DNA of 64,000 nucleotides from Echinarachnius parma (GCA_037951105.1 JBAMJV010002924.1:124001-188000), one strand, 5' to 3'; positions 31,928 to 43,429 are shown, counted from the stretch's first letter. Made by a program: numbers and translations. Notes: generated by a model not told the origin, from the sequence alone.

Positions 31928-32664
31928 ACTTCACCCCTCTAAAACGCCTTCCGTGAATTCCAATTTATTTCTTTGCATACAATTTCACACGCTTTGCAGA
32001 CAAAATAAAAACCGTGTTAATCATGTTACAATATCACCCAATAATCATATAAACCCGCTATGCTTAGTTCCATGCTAAATCCATTTCAAATTATACGGTT
32101 TAGTGAGCAACAAACATTGTACTTGTCCCCACTAGGGTTGTATACCCACCAAATCAACACTATTTAGCAACTGAACGAGACAAGTGTTTATTTTGATTTG
32201 ATATCACTTTATTGTAAATTCAACAAAGGAGCAAGAGTAAAAGTGAACATACATAATAACATGTTACATTACAATAATAAAAGTAGCCCAGGACATGACG
32301 CATGACTGTCAATGCAGGACATAAACATGAATACATGATACAGTACGATACATTACATAATATTTAACGAGTAGAATAGATTAAATAATCATGTTCAATA
32401 ATTCAATTAACTAGAAACAACAGTAAAGGAGTAGTAGGGATAGAAAATTAATATCCTTGTGAAAAAAAAGTTTACAGAACGTCAATTATTATATTAAAAC
32501 AGTTTCAATTTTCAATGTCAAAATAATATTATAAAATATAGATATACGCCAATTCTTGGGCCTTTTATATCCAATAATTCAAATAAAATCAAGTAATACT
32601 TATTCAAATTATATAATTATAAACCAGTTTAAGTAATTGCAATATAAAATATATCATTTTAAAT
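31928..32664. other. AT-rich tract, possible minus-strand LINE tail
   Basis: On the minus strand, AATTTACAATAAAGTGATATCAAA at about 32195-32220 resembles a retrotransposon 3' end with AATAAA. No coding part is recognisable. Confidence 0.3.
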
Positions 32665-32668
32665 TTAA

Positions 32669-33024
32669 AGGTGCACCTGTGCACCAGATATTGCCCAAAT
32701 TGACATTTGAGACTTCAATCCTGTACCAAAATCATTGTAAAATATGTCCAATTGATGTGTGAAAGTTTCATTGAAAAAGAACACTGCTTTCTTGGTTAAA
32801 AAAGCGAATATATGCGTCAGCTTTTACAACGGACGTTTATGAGGTTTATGACCGTTCATTAACGCTTTTGAGCTGAATGATACATACCGTAATAATAAAA
32901 GGGCATTTGAACAAATCTAACCCTATTTTATTCTTCTCTTACCATAAGCTAAACAACACGGTAGAAGAGAAACGAGGAAGCTCCAAGTAATTTTTGTGGA
33001 GTTAGACACTTTACAGGCATCCCT
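32669..33024. mobile_element. TTAA-flanked MITE
   Basis: Starts AGGTGCACCTGTGCACC after TTAA (32665-32668) and ends CTTTACAGGCATCCCT before TTAA (33025-33028). Only the outer dozen bases are inverse matches. The interior is non-coding. Confidence 0.65.
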
Positions 33025-33028
33025 TTAA

Positions 33029-33964
33029 TTTAAAATTCTAGATTCAATGCAAAATTTACAGAAGGAATCTTGATATATATCTGTCGCCATTTAAACACCC
33101 TAATAGACCATTATGATAACAAACTTTAAAAACAAAAGAAATAAAACGACAATTATGAGAATAGGCCTATTAATATACAGAGAGCAAAAGAAAGTGGTTC
33201 GTTTAGGGGCCAGATTACCAGCTCTCTTTTCTACACACGCAACAACAACAAAAGACTCTCTCGCAATTTATTTGATAAGAAAACATTCAGAGGACTGGTG
33301 TACCTTAAAGAAAATGCAATCACATCCCAATCCAAGATGGCGTCTAAAATAGTAGCCATTTAGCCTGAACATACATAATTGGAAATATCTACGAAACGAC
33401 ACTTAAATACACACGTCTGTTTTGATATCATATTAAATTCCCGATGGGTTTAAGGTAAAGTAATTACACTTTCATTTTAGCCCCAAACTTCAAATGCATT
33501 TTGTAATATCATGCTAATGCTACGTGACAGTTGAATTTAGATAAATATTTGCCAATTACTATGTTTTGCCCGTCAAATTGTCTACCGCGTTAGACGTCTT
33601 GGATTGAATGTAATGCCAGAAAAGGCTCCGAGGCGCACCTCTGAAACATATTCATTAACATAATTATTTGCCAAAAGTGATTGCTGTTAATGTGGAGATC
33701 TGGCAACCCATGTTTAAACTATGCTGACATGTGCACACACTGACGAAGTGTTGCTAACATTATGTTTTTTCTGTGATCCGATTTTTTTCACTTAGTGATG
33801 TGTGAAATTTCCATGATAAAACAAGTGCATGATAACACATATGACCGAGTAATATGAGCGAGAATGCAAAGTGATATTCAATATCTCATTGTTCTGACTT
33901 TGAACACAGTTAGAATTCTTCACAAGATAATTTCAAATTTGAACACTTCAATCAAATTTTTTTT
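33029..33964. other. intergenic tract with one MITE relic
   Basis: Nothing gene-like. From about 33840, ATGAGCGAGAATGCAAAGTG, then TATTCAATATCTCATT and GAACACTTCAATCA match the interior of the AGGGATYTAGTAAC family. Confidence 0.5.
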
Positions 33965-34458
33965 AATAAATGTAAAATGGTTTTTCATTCATTAAGTGAC
34001 CAAGCACCAATGTATTTATCTACACTGTTTATTAAATTACAATCTGTACATAGTCATAATACAAGAAATGCAGACAACAAGGGTGTAATTCTACCAAAAG
34101 TTAAAACTCAAATGGGTAAAAATAGTTTTCTCATTCAGGAGCAGTCTTATGGAATCATCTACCAAACATTATTAAATTAGCTCCTTCAAAAATTGTTTTT
34201 GTTCATTTATATCGGCGCATGTTGAAAAATAATAATTGACATTTATTTTAAATGATTTTAGTTAATTGTTCACATGTATTCTTTCAATGTTGAATTTCTT
34301 TTTGTAAAAATATATATTTTGTACTTCTTTGTTTATGTATATTTTGTGTTGTATATTATGTTGTAGGGCCTCTGTGAAAAACAGTGCTCCGATCACTGAC
34401 AGAGCTACCCTACTGAAATAAAACGAATAAAAAAATAAAAAAATAAAAAAATAAACAT
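33965..34458 (+). mobile_element. LINE 3' end with A-rich tail
   Basis: Encodes SDQAPMYLSTLF, HSHNTRNADN and the KVKTQMGKNSF block, the usual C-terminus of a LINE reverse transcriptase ORF (PxYLxxLF, HxTR, GxxSF). About 240 nt of 3' UTR and a repeated AATAAAA tail (34420-34458) follow. It is 5' truncated. Confidence 0.8.
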
Positions 34459-34595
34459 AATATTATATGGATAACTAAAGAGAAATTTGAAAAAAAAAAC
34501 AGAAACCTGTTTCATGTTGAGATTGGTTATATAAGTATATTAAAAAGGTACATGAGTACCGCATTTTCGTGGATGTTGACATTGTTACTAGATGT

Positions 34596-35803
34596 TTTCA
34601 AGGCTTACCTTTTACCGTGATGCTTTGATGACTAGAGTATGTGGCGATTACGACTACACCAATCACCATAATGGCAACGAGATGAACCCCTGTTCTCTTA
34701 CACGATGATTTGACCATTACGATGACAATATCTTAAACAAACAATGAATAAACAAACAAATTATTTCCTAAAACTAGGATTTACCGAACCCTTGTTTTCA
34801 CGTACGAGGCAAATTTCGTAATGTGGTATGTGAATGAATACCGATATGATATCGAGCGCGCCGCGCCGGTTTATGTTATTTAGCGTGGAACAAAATTTTG
34901 GGTGTCTGATATGCAGGGTGATAGTTAAATGTCACGTACAAATATTACGTACGCATAAAATATATTAGTGATCTGAATGTCTTTTCTAATTCATATGTGA
35001 CATGTTTTGAGAGAAAGATGTATGTTATTCCTTTTTGCCAATGAACATTAAATATCAAGAAAAGGCAAATTTGCTATCTTTACGTCAGTGATCAGTTCAT
35101 AAAAAATACATACAAAATGCATTGCAAGTAGCATGCCCCATGATAGTGGAGTACATAAATTAGTGTCAAAACTAAAGGAATCGTGACGCGCAGGATAAAA
35201 GCGCCGTATTTGCACCAAATCTTTGTCATTGTACAACTAGTCTAAAATTTATCATGGGGCCTGCTACGCTGCTACTTGCAATACATTTAATATTTGTTAT
35301 GAACTGATCACTGACGCAAATATAGCAAATATACTTCGTTGTCTTTATATTAAATGTTTTTAAGCAAAAAGGTTAAAAATAAATATCTTTCAAAACATAT
35401 CACACGTCAATTGGAAAGACATTCAGATCACTTATATATTTCATGCGCACGTAATATTTGTACATGATATTCAACTTTCACATATCAGACACCCACATTT
35501 GTTCCACGCTAAATTACATCGATCGGCGCGGCGTGCTCGATATAATAAGTGGTATTTATTTACATACTACATTACGAAATTTTCCTCGTACGTGAAAACC
35601 AGGGTTCGGTCAAGCCTAATTATTGGAAATAAGTTGTTTTTGTAAGCAGTGCTTTGTACGATATTATTGATCGTAATGGTTATATCATCATATCAAAGAG
35701 TAGGGGTTAGTGTCGTTGCCATGATGGTAATCGGTTCGGTCGTACTCGCCACGTACTGAGATAGTCATCAGATAATCACTGCAAAAGGTAAGCCTTGAAA
35801 GCA
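34596..35803. repeat. 1.2-kb imperfect palindrome
   Basis: CAAGGCTTACCTTTTACCG at the left is inverted as AAAAGGTAAGCCTTG at the right end. Symmetric inner pairs include CGTACGAGG with CCTCGTACG, GATCTGAATGTCTTT with AAAGACATTCAGATC, and ACTTGCAATGCATTTTG with CAAGTAGCATG-type text around the centre near 35200. The arms, about 560 bp, are diverged. No coding frame. Confidence 0.85.
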
Positions 35804-35815
35804 GATCTATTAAAG

Positions 35816-36348
35816 GGGTAGTACAGTTTTGGTAAGGCTGAGCTTAAGTACCCAAACCTGCACAATAACATTACAAACTAATAGTTGTAACTCCACCATG
35901 CTCGAAAGATATAGAAAATTACAAACGAATAAGTAAAAAGCCTGTTATCATTAGAAAAAAAAGAGCCATTCAAACACAAGAGGGCGCTCTCTAAAAAAGC
36001 ATTGGTTTCAACCATTTTTCATACGAAATTATGCATGTGATGTTTTGTTGAAATAATGATTAAATAGAGAGATCATCAACAACTATTTAAAAACCCCTTT
36101 TGAAAATATTTGAAAAAGTGTAAGCATTATTTAATTGTTTAAACATTCATCGAATAAATCTGGGCCCCAGAATTATTACGATCGGATGTATTTATTGATA
36201 TTTTAGCCGTTTTTGAACCGATTTTGATCAAATAAAATTTATTCTGCCATTAAAATTGTATGCTCTTTCAAATTTTACACTCAGTTTTTCATTATCTCAC
36301 AAAGAAATTATTTTGTGCAGCGCCCTCTATACCAAAACTGAACTCCCT
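35816..36348. mobile_element. TTAA-flanked MITE, family AGGGGTAGTACAGTTTTGG
   Basis: 533 bp, TTAA at 35812-35815 and 36349-36352. Termini AGGGGTAGTACAGTTTTGGTA and ACCAAAACTGAACTCCCT are inverse matches. An internal GAGGGCGCTCTCTAAA block is shared with copies at 49231 (inverse) and 63561. It is inserted seven bases from the end of the palindrome above. Confidence 0.88.
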
Positions 36349-36352
36349 TTAA

Positions 36353-37208
36353 CAATGTATTAGATCCACGTGAATGTTTAGAACTCTAGCGGTGTTCATA
36401 TTCGTATTACCAATCTAAATATGGACCGGTTTCGGTTTTCCAAATTTCTCTTCGGTTATGTATGATTGACGTGTTCGGATTTGAAATTATGTTGTGAAGA
36501 ATTTGAACTGTGCACAAAGACAGTGGAATGGGATACTGAATATCAATTTTCATTTTCGCTCATTAGTGTCCTGATTTTATCATTTGAATTTCAGAATTTG
36601 GTTGAGATACTTTTTATTAGACTCATATTTCTTAATTACGAAGTTTGACCCATTTTGTACAATTAGTCTTTAATGGCGGCCACTAATTTACATATTCTGT
36701 AGTCATGAGTGTCAAGTTAAATGTCAGAATAATCTAATTTACATCTTTCCCCATCAAATCATTGTTATGCACATTGCATTTGTATGTTTTGCCCGCCTAG
36801 TTGCAGGGTTTTAATGAAGAGGTTTCTATCAGGTCAACATAGTCATAACAGTGTCATTTGGCGGCCATTATGAATATTGCACATTACATTTTTATAATGT
36901 TATACATGTATAAGTGAATTATACAGCTACTGATCATGCTGATGATTGAATAAATGTATTCATTCATTAACTTGGCTCAAAACAATTGTTTAAGACACTG
37001 ATTATAATGTGAATTATACAACGAGCCTAAATTGCACCAAAATATCACATTTTGTACATCTTTGCTGTAACCATGGTAACGGCGGCCACTAATTTGCATA
37101 TTTCTCTTCCTGTCCACTAAGTACATCAGAATTATCTTATTTGTGTTCCTTTCGAGAAAAAAAATAATTCTAGACATTTCATTATCAGGTTTTGCTCGCA
37201 TGTTTGTT
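36353..37208. other. AT-rich tract with a repeated GGCGGCCACTAATTTRCAT block
   Basis: The block occurs at about 36675 and 37080 in the same orientation, with a related GGCGGCCATTATGAAT at about 36860. A relic of the AGGGATYTAGTAAC family lies near 36460-36560. No gene seen. Confidence 0.5.
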
Positions 37209-37302
37209 TATTATTATTATTATTATACATACATACATACATACATACATACATACATACATACATACATACATACATACATACATACATACATACATAC
37301 AC
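37209..37302. repeat. TTA then CATA microsatellite
   Basis: About seven TTA triplets followed by about twenty CATA units. It creates a repetitive YVCM-type frame on the minus strand that is not a gene. Confidence 0.95.
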
Positions 37303-38440
37303 ACATACTGAAATATCTAAAATTATCATTGCATGGAATAATGAATGCGGGCACAGCATTTACTTGATAATTTAAGAAAATATTTGTAAAGCCTACACAT
37401 TTTTGAAAATATATCAATGTGGCTTTTAAATAGTTACTGAAATTCTGTCCATTAAAAAAATCACAGTTGTTGGTAAAATATTTGTAATGATAACGTACAC
37501 GTTCACCTGAAGTGTACTATCTCTTTAAAACGCCACTTACTTTAATACAAACAAAAATGCGATTCGACCGTGACCATGCACAGCTATTGATTATTTCACA
37601 TCGCGCATGCGCAGTGTGGGTAATGTGAATAATTAATTGCAGTAGTAATTCAAAAGTAATTAGAACGAGTGATCAATGGGTACTATGCCAACCGTTCTTT
37701 CCATGGACGGAATACAATAGTCCACCTCTATACCAGGCTTGCATTACTGTGAATGAAAGATACTCTGTATTATGTAGTGCTTAATTGCACTTCAATTCTG
37801 AAAGAATCATCGAGAACATTATTTGTGAACCATTATATTTCAATATTTGAGCATTCCAATAATGAACAACGCAAATCAAATTAACCATAATGGGCAAAGC
37901 AGTGCAATTACAAAATTTGTTATCTTTGAAGGGTTTTCGCTGCTGGACCACGCAAACAAACCCACAACAGTTCCATAAGAAATCACACAAATATTGTGTG
38001 CAATATAATGAGACATTGAATGATACGAGAGTTTATACCTTTCAGATCATTAAAATACCTTTCCAACGTATGCTACCATGTCTAGAAAGTTAAGCAACAC
38101 GGAAACGCGTTTGAAATCGAATACAACCAAACTACTTTCGAATTAACTGAAACATATTCTACTCTCTCTACGGGATGATTAGTTCGTCCGTGTCGACCGA
38201 CCGAACTCACCAGCATATATATTATGTCATGCACTCATACTTATGGCTTAGTCCGACTGTAACGTTTCGCCTTCCGTTTCCTATCCGGCCAAAATGTGGC
38301 TAAACGGTCAGTATCTAGCAATTTGTGAAGTTCCATGACTTTCGGTTCCCGCGGAACGGAGCCGAATTAAAAGTATCGTACTAGTCCCTTCCGATCTTAG
38401 TCCGCATAATTTTGTTTCCTACTAGTACTAATTCCCGGTG
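37303..38440. other. intergenic tract, nothing recognised
   Basis: No exon or repeat seen. The part 38160-38450 is less AT-rich and has more CpG (for example GTCGACCGACCGAAC) but no promoter element I can name. Confidence 0.45.
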
Positions 38441-38535
38441 GCCCATTTCTTAAATCACTTGCAATTGTTGTAAGTGTCCAATTATTGTAACTATTTGGCT
38501 AACAGCCAATCAGCATGGAGCATTACAGCTGTCGG
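38441..38535. mobile_element. relic of the GGGACCAGTTTCATAAAT element
   Basis: CACTTGCAATTGTTG..CCAATTATTGTAACTA..CCAATCAGCATGGAG matches the 3781-3945 element in reverse of its core. The right end is lost. Confidence 0.5.
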
Positions 38536-39000
38536 ACAGATAGGAAACGAAAAGAGAAAAATTATAGTGGGTCTAAGGCAAAATACCCAGTTTCCTTGTT
38601 TTTATTTTTCTCATCGTAATTCAGATATTATTTTAATTTATTTGAAAGAAATCCCGGCGATCATTTCAACTGTGTACAAACTTATAAGCAATGAGTTAGA
38701 CAAAAAATAGCAGTTTGCATTCTTGCTCATCACTCCGCCAATTATTTTTGTATAATGTAACCCTAAACCTTTTCGCTCCTTATTTGGTCTAACCCTGACT
38801 ACGTAACAGTGATTATGTCGCGCATAATGTATACTACACTTGGAACTAAGATAATTATAATATTGCATACGTTTAAACCATGGTTTAATTACCCGCAGTT
38901 GTATGAAACGCCGCAGGTTGATCTGTCATTTCCCAAATAAGGTACAATATTCAGCATATATAGGCGTAGGGGCGAGGCGGGGGGCTGGGAGGCTGCAGTG

Positions 39001-39069
39001 CCCCCCCCCCCCCCCCCCATAAACAAAAACAACAAACAAACAAACAAACAAACAAACAAACAAACAAAC
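39001..39069. repeat. poly-C followed by AAAC microsatellite
   Basis: A C run of about 18 (39001-39018) next to (AAAC)n. CTGCAGTG directly precedes it, as at ends of hAT-like MITEs in this window. Confidence 0.85.
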
Positions 39070-39109
39070 AATACGATTTCTGAAAACGGCCATATACGGG
39101 CAATACGCA

Positions 39110-39410
39110 CCAAACATTCTGGCAAAAGCTTGTCTTTTTAATTCGGAAATACTAATATCCTATATATACAGGGAAATTCATAATCTTATTCGGGCAAATT
39201 AATACCTGTCATATTCAGGCAAAAATATTTATTTCGGGCAAACTCATATCATATTCGTGCAAAAGCATGTTTATTCGGGCAAAATCATGTCATAATTAGG
39301 AAAAGTCATTTTTTCCGCATTTTCACCTGACAAGTAAACAAAACAAACAATTACGATATATAAATATTCCGTTTGCTTGTCATTTTAAATTCGGGCAAAA
39401 TACCTCACCC
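39110..39410. repeat. degenerate short repeat ATTCGGGCAAAATCAT
   Basis: Seven or eight variants of TATTCGGGCAAAA recur about every 20-40 bp (near 39187, 39209, 39228, 39250, 39271, 39389). Variation in spacing and sequence makes it an old array. Confidence 0.7.
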
Positions 39411-39744
39411 CCCTGTAAACAATATGCCCATGTATACGAAAATGATATTCAGCACCTTTTTCATTCATGAAGCATTCATACAATTTATTTCATAATGTAT
39501 TTAGACGCCTTTGATTTGTATACTTTTATGTTTTTTGTTTTTTGGTTCCAGATTATCCACGCCATTTCGTCAGCCGTAACACTACATATCCGTTAGTTTC
39601 ACGCACCCGTACAGGCCTACAATATTTCTTCAATTTGACGGCAGCCAAGAAAATTCAGTAAGTTACAATTTAACCCCATATCTCAATGTAGTACCATACC
39701 AATCCCAACACTCAGTGTGAGAGTCTTGGTCCGTATTCATGTTA

Positions 39745-40005
39745 TTCAGCATGGATGTTGTGGCACACTCGGAAAGTGCGCTTGACTTCTATTCACGGTA
39801 TGCGGGGTTCGAAACCGATGGATGCAATGCAATTTTGTTCACTGCAAGATTGCAGCTGCCCTCTACCTTGATCGGATGTAATTATCCTGTAGCACAGTGT
39901 AGCGCTCGGTATATAATGCTCCCCAGGGAGTATGGATGGTGCACAACGTGAATGGGAGGGTTTAAAGTGTACCTAATGAGTGATAATGTAAATGCAGTGC
40001 ACTCA
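39745..40005 (+). mobile_element. tRNA-derived SINE, intact order
   Basis: The tRNA-like head (GATGTTGTGGCACACTCGG..GGGGTTCGAAACC) is followed by a body with CTGCCCTCTACCTTGATCGG and CTCCCCAGGGAGTATGG and the end TTTAAAGTGTACCTAATGAG. It ends about 20 bp before the exon copy's ATG, so the immediate 5' flank of both sialyltransferase copies is SINE-derived. Confidence 0.75.
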
Positions 40006-40023
40006 AATATACGGCGCACGAAA

Positions 40024-40730
40024 ATGCTGTTTTTACGAAATTATTATCTTGTTTTTCTCCCCTTTTTAAATTTTTTTGTTACTTCACTGTCTAACAGGAG
40101 TGATGTTTCGCGACAAATCCACTCGCAGGCAGTTAAGGTATACCTCCCAGACGTGGCCGACAAAGACATTCGTTTTGAGGCGCTCAAGCACATTCTGCTC
40201 AAAACCAACAAATCGAGGAGCGTCTCTCCGCAGAATCTATGCGCAATCGTCGGCAACAGCGGCATCCTATTGGATAGCGGACGCGGTGACGTCATCGATA
40301 CGTTCCAATTTGTCATACGCCTGAACCTGGCGCCTTTCGGCGGTGCGTTCGCCTCAGATGTAGGGTCAAAGGTCAATCTGTCAACTTTGAACATAGAGTT
40401 AGTCGGAACACTGACACGGTGCTTGACCAAGGGGGAAGATTACTCAGAGGACTTAGCCCAGAGAAAGCTGGAGAGGCAACTTTGCCGAGGAAAAGTGGAA
40501 GGAAAGTGCGCTAATTATTCGGAAATAAATATGTCTAGCCTCTCTCGGGAACGTTGCGTGGACCTGATCGAACGAGCAAGGAATCTACAAGGAAAAGCCA
40601 TCTGGTACTTCAAGGGGGGGTCCGGTGTTGTAGTCAATATTCCAAAAATTATGTCAGAGCTACGGAGAAGATATCACATCAATCTTTCTTTCGCGTATAG
40701 TCCCGGTGCGCCTGGATCAGCCGCCATCAG
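40024..40730 (+). pseudogene. duplicate of sialyltransferase first exon, partial gene
   Basis: Starts ATG (40024) and encodes [11 protein letters not shown], a longer hydrophobic anchor ([11 protein letters not shown]), a stem and a full L motif, then stops the exon at CATCAG|GTAGAT like its parent. The frame is open throughout and similarity to the minus-strand copy is high. The second L-motif cysteine is replaced by Arg ([11 protein letters not shown]); in ST8Sia enzymes this Cys forms the disulfide to the C-terminal Cys. No S/VS exon is found downstream in the remaining 23 kb. I judge it a truncated duplicate, though a distant exon cannot be excluded. Confidence 0.7.
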
Positions 40731-41101
40731 GTAGATAAGAAAGATGGTTGTTATAATGATTGTGCAATCTTTTATTTCTAGATTCATATCACTGTATTAA
40801 TTAGTCCTCTTTGGAATAAAAAAAAAAAATTGGATTTAGCGCCTTTTGGAACTAAACAAAATTGTTGATCCAATTTGTTTCATATTTCCAAATATTGTTT
40901 TGAGGAGTGAAATGGTTATTTGAATTCACATGTATGATGAGTATTTATTCATGCAATTAACTTCAATTTGATGAAAAGTGGAATTAGGCTCTTCATTTGT
41001 TACAACGTTGCAAGCGCTCTTATTTATTTATTTTACTCTGCGATTGTCTAGTATTTATCATGAATATGGAAATTTGACAGATTCTTCTTCATTCCGTGAG
41101 T

Positions 41102-41236
41102 GGTGATAATTGATTGCATTGTTTATGAATTACACAACCGTTTGCAAAATGTTGGGTATCTATATTTAATATTTAAAAAACGGTACCAAAACTTTTAATT
41201 ATATGTTGTTCTTTGCCTGGTGGTCCCCTTTAAATG
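41102..41236. mobile_element. right half of the TTTAAAG-ended element
   Basis: Matches 10110-10248 (GATTGCATTGTTTATGAATT..GGTGGTCCCCTTTAAA). The left half is missing. Confidence 0.7.
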
Positions 41237-41341
41237 TGTCACATTGTCACATTTGAAAATTGAGAATTAATATGTGGCCTAAATGTTCGATCCTAGCAAC
41301 ATTTTCTTTAAATAAATGAAATTGAGCAAAGAATATGGGCT

Positions 41342-41413
41342 TCGCCGGGAATCGAACCCGAGACATCCGCTTTGTAAAGAGCGGTGCTCAACCATTACAG
41401 GAAGTAAAGAATA
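41342..41413 (-). tRNA. tRNA-like sequence, probably a pseudogene, TAC anticodon
   Basis: On the minus strand: D-arm-like TAATGGTTGAGCACC, an anticodon-arm stem CCGCT/AGCGG around TTTAC, then a full T arm (CGGGTTCGATTCCCG) and CGAAGCC as 3' acceptor strand. The loop is one base too long, and the 5' acceptor strand and first half of the D stem are missing. So it is a tRNA-Val(TAC)-like remnant or the head of another SINE rather than a working gene. Confidence 0.4.
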
Positions 41414-41519
41414 CAACGTATTTTGGCACTTCTTCCATAGTTTATGACTTGTCAACTAGGTCTGCAGAAACTCCATGAAAATAAACACAGTAGTGATTTT
41501 AGGCTTATTTTCTGATGCC

Positions 41520-41670
41520 AAAGCTCACTTAGCAGCCAGTTTACGCCCCGCAGTGTGGAACTAGTGAGGCGTATAGCGGGGCAGAGGAGAGACGGACGGG
41601 CCGATAGGTAGATCTAGAGGAGTTGGCGAAGTGGCGAGTTGAGGAGGCTGGTGACGGTGGTGGTGTCAGC
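41520..41670 (-). pseudogene. Sp-like exon, distal part after the transposon
   Basis: GC-richer segment continuing, on the minus strand, the frame of the exon at 43430-43632 if the transposon is ignored: a Thr-rich stretch, VTSLLNSPLRQLL, then a stop. No donor site convinces me, so where the exon ends is unknown. Confidence 0.4.
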
Positions 41671-41699
41671 CAAGGGCGTCGATTTCTTCTCATGGTTGG

Positions 41700-42030
41700 G
41701 GGGGATGATCAGGGGGTTTGACCCAATGACGATGCGGAGCATCGTGCACGAGCCGCGAAGCGGCGAGACGATTTTTTTGGGCTATTTTGCTAAGAGGGGG
41801 GGGGTTTGACCCAATGACGATGCGGAGCATCGTCCACGAGCCGCGTAGCGGCGAGGCGATTTTTTTGGCTATTTTGCTAAGAGGGGGGGAGTTTGACCCA
41901 ACGACGATGCGGAGCATCGTCCACGAGCCGCGAAACGGCGAAGTCCGAGCCGCGTAGCGTCGAGGCGATTTTTTGTGGCTATTTTGCTAAGGGGGGGGGG
42001 GGGGGGGGGTTTGACCCAATGACGATACGG
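41700..42030. repeat. tandem array, about 90-bp unit
   Basis: The unit GTTTGACCCAATGACGATGC, then GGAGCATCGTCCACGAGCCG and a GGCTATTTTGCTAAG tail before a G run, recurs at 41716, 41805, 41890 and 42010. The unit contains the short dyads GATGC..GCATC and CCGCGNAGCGG. Confidence 0.85.
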
Positions 42031-42422
42031 ATACTGTGTGGGTCTGGACACAATGATGGCGTTTTTCTATGCACATCACACTTTCACTTGGCAGGCCAAG
42101 GGGGGGGGGGGGGGGGGTTAAACCCATGATGGCGTTTGTCTATGCACATCACATTTTCAGCCCAAGGGGGGGTTTAAACCCCCTAACACCCCCCCCCCCC
42201 CCGTAGATCCGCGCCTGGGGGGGGGGGGGGGGTGGGAGGGGGGTGTTCCCCCTCCCACGGTAGGAAGCTTTTGCATTTTGGAGCTTGAAATTGTGCAATC
42301 TGGAGCATACCTAAGGCATCAATTTCACGTTTTATAAACTTGTTTCTAAGTTATAGATAAACACAATTAATGAAATCAAGTTTGCAGAAAACCAAAGGGC
42401 GGATCGCACTTCTTTTGCTTAA

Positions 42423-43203
42423 CCCTATTAGGGCCGGGCTATTTGAGGTCTTCAGCAGGCCGGGGGGGGGGGGGGCCATTATGCCCCCCCCCCCCCCTAA
42501 GATCTCGGCCGCGGAGCGGGCGATCGCCGTAAAATTTTGCACGCATGATAAATGAAGTGTATAGAATACAATGGTAATTTTTAAAAATTTTGAAAAATTC
42601 ATTAATTTGCATATTTATGGTAATTTATGCAAATAAGTCATGAAATTCATATTTTTACCCATAAATCATATATTCTTCATAATTAAACTCTGGTTTTCAC
42701 TACATATATTCATTAGAGCATTTGTAATGATAACACGACAAAAAATTTTGGAAGAGCCCGGTTCTTCCTTATGTTTTCTATTGTTTTGTTAATTTCTTAT
42801 GTATTTCTTTGTTTTTTTAAACTTATGTATTTTATTGTTTTTGTTGTTTATTTTATTTCTAACTATAATTTAACTATTTTGAATCCCCAAACCAACATAT
42901 AACATGTAAACAACACCAAATAACTAATGATACACCTCATTTTACGAAAATTGATATTTCCATATGTTTTGTACACAAATCACGAAATTGAGCGATTTTC
43001 GGGCTGACATGCATAGACAAAAGGTCACGTGACTTTGTAACGGTAGGTCCGAATTTCGAAATTTTTGTTTTAAAATGTGCGCAAGACCCGATAGAAAAAA
43101 GCCACCAAGCCGCGGCGCGTCATCGTACAGCGTTTTGGACCAATACAAAAAATCGCGGAGGGGGGGGGGGGGGGCCATTATGGCCCCCCCGGCCCTATTA
43201 GGG
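42423..43203. mobile_element. piggyBac-like non-autonomous element
   Basis: TTAA at 42419-42422 and 43204-43207. Termini CCCTATTAGGGCCGGG and CCGGCCCTATTAGGG are exact inverse copies, with inner GGGGGCCATTATG on both sides. CCCTA after TTAA is the classic piggyBac end. 781 bp with no transposase frame. It is nested in the hAT-like composite. Confidence 0.9.
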
Positions 43204-43429
43204 TTAATATGGATAGGAATGAGTAAGGACTTTCTAACATAAGACATACGATAGTAGCCTCTTCCACAATTACATGCGCCAGTATACTTGTTTTTGTTTT
43301 TTGTTTTACCCTCCCAAATATTGGGGGGGATGATAATACAGGCCATCCCCCCCACCTCAAATATTGGGGGGGATATATCCCCCCCCCATCCCCCCCCCCC
43401 CCCCCCCCCCCCCGTGATCGACGCCCCTG

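Larger units (their letters stand above)
39540..41310 (+). other. inverted duplicate of the sialyltransferase first-exon block
   Basis: The order of upstream flank, SINE, exon, donor and intron start is the mirror of 31235 back to 23285 on the minus strand. This copy is compact because it lacks the LINE, its nested insertion and the 30.6-kb palindrome. It has its own insertion at 41102-41236. Confidence 0.82.
41671..43429. mobile_element. hAT-like poly-G composite inserted in the Sp-like exon
   Basis: Left end CAAGGGCGTCGATTTC and right end GATCGACGCCCCTG are inverse matches, both next to G/C runs. The flanks GTGTCAGC (41663-41670) and CTGTCAGC (43431-43438) look like an 8-bp duplication with one change and a one-base offset. 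The interior holds a 3.5-copy tandem array (41716-42010), a two-copy repeat (42045-42170), long G and C runs and a TTAA element. Confidence 0.65.

Noticed and set aside
37132..37417. Cys/Met/Tyr-repeat open frames
   Set aside because: They are translations of the CATA microsatellite.
41342..41413. Functional tRNA-Val gene
   Set aside because: The 5' acceptor strand and half the D stem are missing and the anticodon loop is too long. Kept only as a tRNA-like remnant.
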